Positions 1 through 8,779 of a stretch of DNA of 64,000 nucleotides are shown here, piece after piece. Position 1 is the first letter of the stretch. Each line of letters opens with the position of its first letter. Made by a program: the position numbers and the translations under genes. Under the pieces are notes generated by a model. The model was not told the origin of the DNA, ran no database searches, and saw nothing but the letters and a program-made list of their open reading frames with translations. The DNA comes from an uncultured Flavobacteriaceae bacterium (GTDB lineage: Bacteria; Bacteroidota; Bacteroidia; Flavobacteriales; Flavobacteriaceae), in the NCBI GenBank assembly GCA_947500585.1, contig CANMSN010000001.1:124001-188000 (forward strand). Direction: 5' to 3'.

Positions 1-1
1 A

Positions 2-415
2 GCGGTTCATGAGCAAAAAGACCCATTATTGATTTATAAATTTGAAGCCTTTGAGTTATTTAAAGCGATGATTGACCAAGTAAATAAAGATGTTATTTCA
101 TTTTTATTTAAAGGCGAATTACCTCAAGAAACGCAAAACACCATTCAAGAGGCAAGAGCCCGAAAACAGGAAAAATTAAACGTTCAGAAAGATGAAATTC
201 CTAATTTAGATGAACGTTCTGCGCAAAACAGAGCAGCTGGAAACACACAACGAAACCAAGAAGTTGTGGAAACCATTGTTCGTGACCGCCCAAAAATTGG
301 ACGTAATGATCGTGTAACTATTAAACACGTATTAAATGGTGAAAATAAAACTTTAAAATACAAACAAGCAGAACCCTTAATTACTAAAGGCGACTGGGTT
401 TTGGTTGAAGATTAA
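2..415 (+). CDS. secA: Protein translocase ATPase SecA, C-terminal end (5' truncated by window edge)
   Basis: This is the C-terminal end of SecA, the ATPase that drives Sec-dependent export through SecYEG. The reading frame is open from base 2, so the start lies outside the window. The segment FEAFELFKAMIDQVNKDVIS is typical of the SecA helical-scaffold end, and a charged, Gln-rich linker follows. The usual zinc-binding tail (CxCxSGxxxxxCH) is absent; after KIGRND the protein continues with a short hydrophilic tail ending GDWVLVED, a form I recall from Flavobacteriaceae. A strong hairpin terminator lies about 65 bases downstream, so this is probably the last gene of its transcript. Identification is confident despite truncation. 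Confidence 0.93.
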   Translation, partial: AVHEQKDPLLIYKFEAFELFKAMIDQVNKDVISFLFKGELPQETQNTIQEARARKQEKLNVQKDEIPNLDERSAQNRAAGNTQRNQEVVETIVRDRPKIGRNDRVTIKHVLNGENKTLKYKQAEPLITKGDWVLVED

Positions 416-480
416 TATTTCTTAAAATATTTAAATTTATTGCCAGTAAATAAAAATTATTCTTCTTGTTAATGTATAGT

Positions 481-516
481 AAAAAATCCTTTTGGAGCTT
501 CCAAAAGGATTTTTTA
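481..516 (+). terminator. Rho-independent terminator after secA
   Basis: Perfect hairpin with arms AATCCTTTTGGA and TCCAAAAGGATT, followed by a T-run. It lies between secA and the crtI-like gene and separates the two transcripts. Confidence 0.85.
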
Positions 517-560
517 GTCTAAATAGAGTTATCTCCTTTCTTATTACACCTCTAAATAGT

Positions 561-590
561 TTCGAACCGCTTAACTATTCATTATTTTTG
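561..590 (+). promoter_or_regulatory. Bacteroidota-type promoter of the crtI-like gene
   Basis: The -7 element TATTTTTG (583-590) matches the Bacteroidota consensus TAnnTTTG. A TTC triplet (one mismatch to TTG) lies 19 nt upstream at 561-563. The ATG is at 596, so the leader would be very short. Confidence 0.45.
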
Positions 591-595
591 TTAAT

Positions 596-2101
596 ATGAA
601 AAAGAAAATCATCATTATTGGCTCAGGAATAGGTGGTTTAGGTTCGGCAGCATTATTAGCTAAATCGGGTTACGATGTAACTGTTATCGAAAAAAATCCT
701 ACTATTGGAGGGCGAGCTAATATTTTTAAAGCTGATGGCTATACTTTTGATATGGGACCTTCGTGGTATCTTATGCCAGATGCTTTTGAGCACTATTTTA
801 AATTGCTAGATGAAGATATTTCAGATCACTTGGATTTGGTTAAACTATCCCCTTCCTATCGTGTTTTCTTTTCAAATGACAAAGAATTACCTGTTGTTGA
901 TATTCATTCAGATTTAGAGAAAGATCTCCCTTTATTTGAAAAACTTGAACCAGGCATAACGCCTAAAATTACTGAATACTTAAAACGTTCTGGTGAGCAA
1001 TACGCTATGGCTAAAGACACCTTTATGTATCGTAATCTAGGATTTTCAACGGATTTTCTAAAATGGAGTATTATTAAAAAAGGTATTGAACTTAACCCAT
1101 TTCAGACGATGCAGTCTTATCTAAATAAATGGTTTAAAAGTGATAGACTAAAAAAAATACTTGAGTATACCTTAGTTTTTTTAGGATCAGATCCTGCTAA
1201 AACGCCTGCAATGTATAACATCATGAATGCCATTGATTTTAATATGGGTGTGTATTATCCAAAAGGTGGTATTTATGAAATTGTGAAGGCATTAGTTAGA
1301 ATTAACGAAAAACATGGCACTAAATTTATTACCAATTCCCCTGTCTCAGAAATTCTAATCGAAGGTAAGAAGGCGGTTGGAGTGAAACTAAATAATAATG
1401 AAGAATTAAAAGCTGATATTATAATATCAAATGCCGATTTGTGGTTTACTGAAACAAAGTTATTAAAGCCACCATATCAAACTTATCCAGAACGCTATTG
1501 GGAAAAGTCAGTTTTAAGTCCAAGCGCATTTATAATGTATCTCGGTTTAGATAGAAAAATAGATATTTTAAGTCACCATAATTTACGTTTTGGTGAAGAC
1601 TGGAAACAGAATTTCAAGGAGTTATTTGATACACCTCAACTTCCAGAAGACCCAAGTTATTATATTTGTAAACCTACAGAAACAGATCCTGACCTATCTC
1701 CCAAAAATACTGATAATTTATTTGTTTTAGTCCCAATCCCTCCTGGTTTAGATCTTTCTCAAACAGATATGAGTACTTACAGGCAAAAAATATTAAATCT
1801 GATAAAAACAGATATTAATTTACCTGATATTGAAGACTATATTGTTTATGAACGTTCTTATTGGAGTGATGACTTTAAAAGAGATTATAATGCGTATAAA
1901 GGCACAGCTTTAGGTTTAGCACACACTTTAAAACAGACATTAAGTCGTCCTTTAAATTATAGTAAAAAGGTTAAAAATCTATATTATGTTGGTGCTGGTA
2001 CAAGCCCAGGAATTGGCATGCCTATTTGCTTAATTTCTGCTGAACTTGTATACAAACGCATTCAAAAAATAAAAACTTCAAAGCCTTTGAAATCTTTATA
2101 G
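596..2101 (+). CDS. crtI: Phytoene desaturase family protein (CrtI-like carotenoid desaturase)
   Basis: FAD-dependent carotenoid desaturase/isomerase of the CrtI family, 501 aa, the usual length. The N-terminus has the dinucleotide-binding motif GSGIGGLGSAALLA (about residues 9-22), then an acidic end of beta-2 (VIEKN) and the GGRA segment. The C-terminus carries the conserved FAD-contact segment YYVGAGTSPGIGMP followed by a helix. In CrtI proteins this fold converts phytoene to lycopene, but related CrtD enzymes act on hydroxylated or elongated carotenoids, and the sequence alone does not separate them. No crtB, crtY or crtZ is in the window. The neighbour, in convergent orientation with only 7 bases between stops, is a UbiA-type prenyltransferase, which suggests a tailoring role in carotenoid synthesis. 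Confidence 0.85.
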   Translation: MKKKIIIIGSGIGGLGSAALLAKSGYDVTVIEKNPTIGGRANIFKADGYTFDMGPSWYLMPDAFEHYFKLLDEDISDHLDLVKLSPSYRVFFSNDKELPVVDIHSDLEKDLPLFEKLEPGITPKITEYLKRSGEQYAMAKDTFMYRNLGFSTDFLKWSIIKKGIELNPFQTMQSYLNKWFKSDRLKKILEYTLVFLGSDPAKTPAMYNIMNAIDFNMGVYYPKGGIYEIVKALVRINEKHGTKFITNSPVSEILIEGKKAVGVKLNNNEELKADIIISNADLWFTETKLLKPPYQTYPERYWEKSVLSPSAFIMYLGLDRKIDILSHHNLRFGEDWKQNFKELFDTPQLPEDPSYYICKPTETDPDLSPKNTDNLFVLVPIPPGLDLSQTDMSTYRQKILNLIKTDINLPDIEDYIVYERSYWSDDFKRDYNAYKGTALGLAHTLKQTLSRPLNYSKKVKNLYYVGAGTSPGIGMPICLISAELVYKRIQKIKTSKPLKSL

Positions 2102-2108
2102 TAAAAAA

Positions 2109-2960
2109 CTACATGACTTCTTTAAAGAACATATAGAAGAATAATGTAGCACCTGTTAAAATATTAATAACAGGAAAATATGTGTAATAACTAAAAAGGT
2201 TCGCTATATTATTTATACTAAGCAATACTATAAGGCCATAAACAACACCAAAAGCAACTGCTATAAAGCCTAAATAATAGTAACCAATTAAAGCTGATAT
2301 TAAATAGCACATTAAACAAAACCAAAGTGCTTTTTTTTCTCCAAACATGGTCGCTAAAGTATTAACTCCAGCTTTTTTATCAGCCTGAATATCTGGAATA
2401 GCAGAATACGTTTGCATGCCGAAAGCCCAAATTAGACCTCCAAAAACTGCTAACCACTCAATATTCGTGTTTCCTGTTAAAAAAAAACCAACCAAAGCTG
2501 GTGAAACATAAATAATCGCAGAGAATAATACATCTAATGGTGGTTTACTCTTTGCACGAATTGGTGTTGCTGAATAAAAAATACCAGTAAATAAAAACAC
2601 CAATAAAGCAAGCTTTGAGGGTATATTAATTAAAAAAAATAGAGGTAAAAACGGTAAAATAAAAATAGTAATAACCAACCATAAAGCTTGGTGCTTATTG
2701 GGGTGTAAAACTTTTTCGTATACTACCTTCTTATCATTATTAATATCGGTTTCATAGTCATAGATATCATTTACACCATAAATTAAAACGTTTGCTGGTA
2801 GTAAAAAAAAGAATCCGAAGGCAATTAAAAGACAATTGGTAAATGTATTGTACACAAATAAATTACCGGAAGCCATAATACCTACAAGAAAAGTTCCAAG
2901 TACATACATCCAGAATCTAGGTCTAGATAACCTTAGTATCTCTTTGAGTGATAGTTTCAT
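2109..2960 (-). CDS. UbiA-family prenyltransferase, possibly a carotenoid (lycopene elongase-like) enzyme
   Basis: Integral membrane prenyltransferase of the UbiA superfamily with about nine hydrophobic segments. Both Asp-rich motifs are visible: NDIYDYETDINNDKK near residue 85 and DIQADKKAGVNTLAT near residue 195, which bind the prenyl diphosphate through magnesium. The start chosen is the internal ATG (MKLSLKEILRLSRPRFW) because the upstream ATG overlaps a possible -7 element (TATTTTTG on this strand at 2968-2975). The N-terminal SRPRFWMYVLG segment resembles haloarchaeal lycopene elongases, from memory. Together with the convergent crtI-like gene this supports a carotenoid role, but menaquinone- or heme-type UbiA functions cannot be excluded. 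Confidence 0.75.
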   Translation of the reverse strand: MKLSLKEILRLSRPRFWMYVLGTFLVGIMASGNLFVYNTFTNCLLIAFGFFFLLPANVLIYGVNDIYDYETDINNDKKVVYEKVLHPNKHQALWLVITIFILPFLPLFFLINIPSKLALLVFLFTGIFYSATPIRAKSKPPLDVLFSAIIYVSPALVGFFLTGNTNIEWLAVFGGLIWAFGMQTYSAIPDIQADKKAGVNTLATMFGEKKALWFCLMCYLISALIGYYYLGFIAVAFGVVYGLIVLLSINNIANLFSYYTYFPVINILTGATLFFYMFFKEVM

Positions 2961-3098
2961 GACTACACAAAAATACATTCCTGTAATGACTTAATCTAAT
3001 TTTGTTTAATATTTTTTAAATTTTATTAAACAAAAAATATAAATTTACACCGAAGTAGGATTATTTAGTAGTTCAATACTATCCATAAGAAATTATTT

Positions 3099-4406
3099 TT
3101 ACTGTGCGACAACCTCTCCATACAAATCAAAATCCTCAGCCTCAATAATTTTAACAGTGGTATACTCGCCAGTTTTTAAATAGGTTTTGGTAGCGTCTAT
3201 TAAAACTTCGTTATCGACATCAGGAGAATCAAATTCTGTTCTTCCAACAAAATAATTACCTTCTTTTCTGTCTACAATAACTTTAAACTCCTGCCCTATT
3301 TTTTGTTGATTGAGCTCCCAAGAAATCTGTGATTGAATTTCCATAATTTGATTTGCTCTGTCTATTTTAACGTCTTCAGGAACGTCATCTTCTAAATTAT
3401 AGGCATGTGTATTTTCCTCGTGTGAATATGTGAAACAGCCTAAACGCTCAAAACGCATATCTGTTACCCATTGTTTTAACTCTTGAAAATTCTCTTCAGT
3501 TTCCCCTGGATAACCGACTATAAGTGTCGTTCTAATAGTCATTTCAGGAACTATAGTTCTAAACTCTTTAAGGAGCTTTGTTGTTTTCTCTTTTGTTGTT
3601 CCGCGTCGCATACTTTTTAAAATACTATCTGAAATATGTTGCAATGGAATATCTAAATAATTACAAACTTTAGGTTCTCTTTTCATGACATCCAAAACAT
3701 CCAATGGAAATCCTGTTGGAAATGCATAATGTAAACGAATCCAATCAACACCATCAACCTTCACAAGAGCTTCAAGTAATTCTGCTAAGTTTCTTTTTTT
3801 ATATAAATCAAGCCCGTAATACGTTAAATCTTGTGCAATAAGAATCAATTCTTTTACACCTTTGGCAGCTAATTTTTCCGCTTCAATAACAATATCTTCA
3901 ATAGGTGTACTTCTGTGTTTACCGCGCATTATAGGAATAGCACAAAACGAACAAGGTCTGTCACAACCTTCTGCTATTTTTAAATAAGCATAATTTTTTG
4001 GTGTTGTTGTTAAACGTTCACCAATTAATTCATGTTTATAATCTGCTCCTAAAGCTTTTAATAAACCTGGCAATTCGGTTGTACCAAAATACTCATCAAC
4101 ATTTGGTATTTCTTTTATTAAATCTGGTTTATAACGCTCACTTAAACAACCTGTCACAAATACTTTATCAACATCGCCATCTTGCTTTTTTTGCACATAC
4201 TCTAAAATGGTATTAACGCTTTCTTCTTTCGCATTATTAATAAAACCGCAAGTGTTAATAACTACAATATTCCCTTCCTCTTCATGAACAACATCTTTAC
4301 CACTGGCCTTTAACTGCCCCATCAACACTTCGCTGTCGTAAACATTTTTACTACAACCCAGTGTAACTACATTAATCTTATTTTTTTTAAGCGTTTTTGT
4401 GCGCAT
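3099..4406 (-). CDS. rimO: Ribosomal protein S12 methylthiotransferase RimO
   Basis: Radical-SAM methylthiotransferase that modifies a conserved Asp of ribosomal protein S12. At 435 aa it has the full family architecture: an N-terminal UPF0004 domain with three cluster cysteines (C18 in TLGCSKN, C53 in NTCGF, C87 in TGCLS), the radical-SAM motif CDRPCSFC (C148, C152, C155), and a C-terminal TRAM domain. GCSKNVYDSE and the AIPIMRGKHRS segment favour RimO over the tRNA enzyme MiaB. A -7-like TATCTTTG sits just upstream at 4427-4434 but lacks a clear -33 match. It is transcribed alone, divergently from the serine hydrolase gene. Confidence 0.95.
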   Translation of the reverse strand: MRTKTLKKNKINVVTLGCSKNVYDSEVLMGQLKASGKDVVHEEEGNIVVINTCGFINNAKEESVNTILEYVQKKQDGDVDKVFVTGCLSERYKPDLIKEIPNVDEYFGTTELPGLLKALGADYKHELIGERLTTTPKNYAYLKIAEGCDRPCSFCAIPIMRGKHRSTPIEDIVIEAEKLAAKGVKELILIAQDLTYYGLDLYKKRNLAELLEALVKVDGVDWIRLHYAFPTGFPLDVLDVMKREPKVCNYLDIPLQHISDSILKSMRRGTTKEKTTKLLKEFRTIVPEMTIRTTLIVGYPGETEENFQELKQWVTDMRFERLGCFTYSHEENTHAYNLEDDVPEDVKIDRANQIMEIQSQISWELNQQKIGQEFKVIVDRKEGNYFVGRTEFDSPDVDNEVLIDATKTYLKTGEYTTVKIIEAEDFDLYGEVVAQ

Positions 4407-4484
4407 ATCTTTTATAAATCAGGGCGCAAAGATACGGAATGATTTAGTAATTAAGCACTTCGCCCCTATTGAGTATAACAAGTT

Positions 4485-4517
4485 TTTGCGTTATTTATTA
4501 AACCTTTTATATATTTG
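4485..4517 (+). promoter_or_regulatory. Bacteroidota-type promoter of the serine hydrolase lipoprotein gene
   Basis: TTTG at 4485-4488 and TATATTTG at 4510-4517 with a 21-nt spacer fit the TTTG/TAnnTTTG consensus. The ATG chosen for the gene lies 27 nt downstream. An in-frame TTG at 4515 overlaps the -7 box, which argues against its use as a start. Confidence 0.65.
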
Positions 4518-4544
4518 AGAGTCCAAAATCGAAAATCTACTGTT

Positions 4545-5618
4545 ATGAAATCAATAAATTTCTACCTTTTAATTGCTATTAGTATTTGCTTTAGTTGTTC
4601 TTCAAACGATACTATAACTGAAGAAGAGCAGACCAATTCTGAAATTTATTTTCCTCCTATAGGCTCGGAAACTTGGGAAACTAAATCTATTTCTGATTTA
4701 GGTTGGAATGAAAACCAACTCCAACCACTATTAGATTTTCTTGAAGAAAAAAACACTAGAAGTTTTATGATGCTTCATGAGGGAAAAATTGTTGTAGAAG
4801 AATACCTAAACGGACATACTAATGCTTTACCATGGTATTGGGCAAGTGCTGGAAAAACACTTATTACTACAATTTCTGGAATCGCACAAGACAAAGGCAT
4901 TATAGATATAAATAATAAAGTATCCGACTACTTAGGTACTGGATGGACAAGTGCGCCTTTAGAAAAAGAAAATTTGATTACATGTAAAAACTTGTTATCT
5001 ATGAATTCTGGTTTAGATGATAGTTTAGGTGATGGTGTATCTCCCGATAATTTACAATATGTTGCTGATGCAGGAACACGATGGGCATATCATAATGTAT
5101 ATGTAAAAATGCAAGATGTTGTTGCTGAAGCTAGTAACATGACTTGGAGTAATTATTTTAACATGGAATTAAAAGACAAAATAGGTATGTCTGGGCAGTG
5201 GATTGCGAATAACGATTTAAGTGTTTATTGGAGTAATACAAGAAGTATGGCCCGCTTTGGATTGATGATTTATGCTAATGGAAAGTGGGAAAACACTCAA
5301 ATTGTTTCTGAAGCATTTTTAAATGATGCCACTAATACCTCACAAAACATAAATCAATCTTATGGCTATTTATGGTGGCTAAACGGAAAATCGTCTTATT
5401 ATTTACCTTCTTTACAGTTTGAATTTGATGGCGCTTTAGTTCCAAATGCACCATCTGATATGTATTCAGCTTTGGGTAAAAATGATCAAAAAATATATGT
5501 TGTTCCTAGTAAGGGTTTAGTGGTTATAAGAATGGGTGATTCTGCTGGCGAATCTAAATTTGCACTAACTTCTTTTGATAATGAATTGTGGGGGAAAATT
5601 AATGCTTTAGTTGATTAG
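4545..5618 (+). CDS. Serine hydrolase, beta-lactamase/class C family, lipoprotein
   Basis: Exported serine hydrolase of the AmpC/esterase (beta-lactamase-related) family, 357 aa from the chosen ATG. The start MKSINFYLLIAISICFSCSS gives a lipoprotein signal peptide with a cysteine lipobox, so it is probably anchored in the periplasm or outer membrane. The nucleophile motif SxxK is SAGK in WYWASAGKTL, and the second motif YxN is YHN in WAYHNVYVKM. A clear KTG box is not seen. Such proteins can be peptidases, esterases or D-aminoacyl hydrolases; true beta-lactamase activity should not be assumed. Its TAG stop overlaps the inferred original stop of the convergent amidase gene. Confidence 0.85.
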   Translation: MKSINFYLLIAISICFSCSSNDTITEEEQTNSEIYFPPIGSETWETKSISDLGWNENQLQPLLDFLEEKNTRSFMMLHEGKIVVEEYLNGHTNALPWYWASAGKTLITTISGIAQDKGIIDINNKVSDYLGTGWTSAPLEKENLITCKNLLSMNSGLDDSLGDGVSPDNLQYVADAGTRWAYHNVYVKMQDVVAEASNMTWSNYFNMELKDKIGMSGQWIANNDLSVYWSNTRSMARFGLMIYANGKWENTQIVSEAFLNDATNTSQNINQSYGYLWWLNGKSSYYLPSLQFEFDGALVPNAPSDMYSALGKNDQKIYVVPSKGLVVIRMGDSAGESKFALTSFDNELWGKINALVD

Positions 5619-7247
5619 TTATAATTTTCAGGCGCTTTTCGTTTTTTAGAAGTTTGCTCATATACATAAGCCCATCCTAATAATTGCTTTTTCAGAAAGT
5701 GGTTTACTGATAAACGTCAAACCTTCAGGAGCTCCTTCTACAGTATAACCCATTGGTACTGTTAATGCTGGATATTCAGCTACTGCTGCAAAACCTGCAT
5801 GATAATTATTTATGGATAGAATACCATCTAGTTGATACTTTTCCATTGGAATATTAAAATAATTTCTTCCATTAATTTTTAAAGAATCTTTAATGGCTTG
5901 AAATGCTTCATCTGATGCTTCATCTGCAACTACACCTTCAAAAAGTCTTTGCCCATAGGGCATTATATTAATAGAATCTTTTTTATTAAAATCAATAACG
6001 TCTTGAACTGATTTTAAATGTATTGAAGCACTGGCATATTCTGAAAAATATACTGGCAAATCAACTTTAATATCCAAATTAAGAAGTCTTCTAAAATTAG
6101 ATAGTTTAATATCTTCCTCATCAATTTCAATAATTTCCGCTCCTTTTGATTTTAAATCAGAAATAGCTTGAACATACAATGAATCTTCTAATAATCGTTT
6201 GAAAGCTCCAAAACGTCTATTTTCTAAATTTTTAACGACATTAAAACTACCATAATAAAAACTTTTTCCCCATTTTGTACTTATTGATTTAGAATCATTT
6301 TCATCAAATCCAAACATAGCATCTAAAAGAATCGCATTATCAGTAACATTTTTAGTCATCGGTCCTGGTGTATCTAAAGTTGAAGAAATAGGTACAATAC
6401 CACCTCTGCTCAATAAACCTATAGTTGGTTTTAAACCCACAATAGAATTTTTACTAGAAGGTGATAAAATAGAACCTGAAGTTTCACTACCAACTGCTCC
6501 TACACAAAAATTTGCAGCTACCGCTACGCCACTACCAGAACTTGAGCCGCCTGTATCTATAATTCTACGTCCATATGGGTTTAGTGTTTGACCACCAATA
6601 GCACTATAACCACTTGGGCAATCACCACAGAAAAAATATGCCCACTCACTCAAATTAGATTTACCTAGAATAATAGCGCCTTGTTCTTTTAAACGTGCAG
6701 TAATAAAAGCATCTTCAGTAACATTATTCTGTAAAGCTACTGCTCCTGCAGTTGTTACTATTCCTGATGCGTTAATATTATCTTTTAAAAGAATAGGCAT
6801 TCCAAAAATAGAATGAGACTTAAGACTTTTATCTGCAGTATCAGCTTTTTTTGCTTCTGTAATCACATTTGGATGTATAGAAATTACAGAATTAAGCGAT
6901 AGCGGGTTTTCTCTATCAAACGCTCTAATACGATATAGATAGAACTTTACTAGCTTTTCATAAGACAAATCTTCATTTGCAATATGCTTTTGAAGTGTTG
7001 GTATATCTTGTTCTAAAATTAATGGCTTTAAGTTATTATAAACCTCTTCTGTGAAATCGTCCATTTGCGGATTAATAGTCCCCCAAACAGATGCTTTAGT
7101 TATATATTTTGAATCTAAAACTTTAAATTCTCTAAAATCTTTAACAGTGGTTGTGTCAGAGGTTGAAGCTTCTAGAGGTTTATTATCTGTTGAATTTTTA
7201 CATGAAAAAACAATTAATAGAGTGAATAGGGTAAAGTAAAGTTTCAT
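5615..7247 (-). CDS. Amidase-signature hydrolase, lipoprotein, with a frameshift near the 3' end
   Basis: Exported amidase of the amidase-signature family. The N-terminus MKLYFTLFTLLIVFSCKNS is a lipoprotein signal. The Ser-cisSer-Lys triad is visible: K155 (LLKDN), the GGSSSGSG loop (S235) and S259 in SETSGSI. As written, the frame stops at 5658-5660 after RMGLCI. Removing one base from the CCC run at 5671-5673 restores a frame that reads RMAYVYEQTSKKRKAPENYN and then TAA at 5615-5617, which looks like the normal family C-terminus. The chemistry sites are upstream of the lesion, so activity may survive. The cause could be a recent mutation or a sequencing error. Substrate is unknown. Confidence 0.85.
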
Positions 7248-7459
7248 AGCTATTATTTTTAATAAAAATACTAATTAATTTATAGTCTCTAAATCAAAAA
7301 ACTAAAATTAATTCTTATCTAATTTTCATGGGTCTAGATTTTATAAAGCTTAAATCAAATTATTGAGGATACCTTTGAACTAAGATTATTAATTAATATT
7401 TAAGATATTGTTTTATATTAAAATCATCTTTAATTACTTTTATGACTTAAATTAAATTA

Positions 7460-8779
7460 ATGAAAAAAATACTTTTCCTACAATTACTTTGTTTCTACTT
7501 TACATCCTACAGCCAAAATCACCAACTTATTGACACAATAGATTATAAAAAACACAAATTATTAATAGCTAATTTTGAGGCTCAAAATAATAATTTTAAC
7601 GAAAAACTAAAAACGGAATATAAAGGTAAACTTCGCAAAGAAATTGTTAATATATATGTAAAATATCAAAACGAATTTAAAGATATTCTTCAAAATAAAA
7701 AGTTACTATTTGAAGAACAATTTCAAACTTATTTAGATAGTATACTTGATAATTTTATTAGGAATAACGATGCTCTAAAAGACAAAAACATTAAAGTATT
7801 TCTAACAAAAAATCCTGCTCCTAATGCATTTAGCATTGGAAACGGAAGTATTATGAGCAATATTGGTCTATTTTCTATTCTTGAAAATGACCATCAGCTA
7901 TTATCTGTTATTGCTCATGAAATGGCACATGAAATTTTACAGCATAGTCATAAAAGCATTTTACATCAAGCAAATCTTAACATTTCTGTATTTAGTAATG
8001 ATTCAGCTTTTAGAAGAAATCTTAAATTAGAAAAATATAATCGTGGAACAAAATCTTTTCAAAAACTTAAAAACTTACTTTATGAAGAGGGAGAATTAAG
8101 AAGAAAGCATGAATCCGAAGCAGATTCTTTGGGGTATTTACTTTATAAAAAAAGTGATTCACCAAGCATGGAATTTGTTAACGCTCTTCTTACTTTAAAA
8201 AAATATGATTCTGTTCCATCAATAACTTTAGATTCAAACATCTACTTAAAGGCTTTTAATTTACCTGACCTACCTTTTAATGAAGAGTGGACAAAAAGTG
8301 AAAGTTTTGAAACCTATAACTATGATTTATTTAAAGATAAAATAGATAGTGACTCTATAAAAGATCATCCTGAAATTGAAAATCGTATTACTAAACTTAG
8401 ATCGACCTTTGCCGAATTGGATGCCAAAAGTTTAAAAAACGAAAAAATAGCTGCAAGTCATACTTTTATAAAATTACAAAATATAGCCAATAAAGCCTAT
8501 GTAGAAAATTTACATTACAATAACAAATACGGACTAAGCATATATTTAATTCTAAAACGTTTAGAAAATAACTTTGAAGACACATATTTAAGAAAATGGT
8601 TGGGCATAAATTTTAAGGCTATATATGAAGCCAAAAAAAAATATCAATTAAACCGATATGTAGATAGAATTGTTCCCAAAGAACAAAGTGAAAGCTACCA
8701 GCAATTTTTAAACTTTATCTGGAATTTAAAATTAGATGAAATGAAAGCTATAACTGATTTCTACTTCAAGTATGATTAA
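7460..8779 (+). CDS. Exported M48-family zinc metallopeptidase
   Basis: Predicted secreted metalloprotease, 439 aa. A short signal peptide ends near YSQ (residue 19). The catalytic zinc motif is HEMAH (153-157) inside VIAHEMAHEILQHSH, and the third ligand is expected in the ESEAD segment near residues 218-222. The core matches the M48 fold also found in BepA/LoiP, which handle misfolded outer-membrane proteins, but the C-terminal 200 residues are not recognised and no TPR repeats are obvious. The last four bases overlap the 3' end of the convergent gene. About 210 AT-rich bases upstream hold no other gene. Confidence 0.85.
   Translation: MKKILFLQLLCFYFTSYSQNHQLIDTIDYKKHKLLIANFEAQNNNFNEKLKTEYKGKLRKEIVNIYVKYQNEFKDILQNKKLLFEEQFQTYLDSILDNFIRNNDALKDKNIKVFLTKNPAPNAFSIGNGSIMSNIGLFSILENDHQLLSVIAHEMAHEILQHSHKSILHQANLNISVFSNDSAFRRNLKLEKYNRGTKSFQKLKNLLYEEGELRRKHESEADSLGYLLYKKSDSPSMEFVNALLTLKKYDSVPSITLDSNIYLKAFNLPDLPFNEEWTKSESFETYNYDLFKDKIDSDSIKDHPEIENRITKLRSTFAELDAKSLKNEKIAASHTFIKLQNIANKAYVENLHYNNKYGLSIYLILKRLENNFEDTYLRKWLGINFKAIYEAKKKYQLNRYVDRIVPKEQSESYQQFLNFIWNLKLDEMKAITDFYFKYD

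Noticed and set aside
3998-4216. Antisense frame inside rimO
   Set aside because: Lies fully inside a conserved gene, has no ribosome-binding site or domain, and has a low-complexity Leu/His/Asn content typical of an AT-rich shadow.
4515-4545. TTG at 4515 as start of the serine hydrolase
   Set aside because: It lies in the -7 promoter box and would add residues before a normal lipoprotein signal.
4545-5618. Calling the serine hydrolase an antibiotic-resistance beta-lactamase
   Set aside because: It has SxxK and YxN but no clear KTG box; the family is mostly esterases and peptidases.
5658-5660. Natural end of the amidase at this TGA
   Set aside because: A one-base change restores a family-like tail with its own stop, so this TGA is most likely not original.
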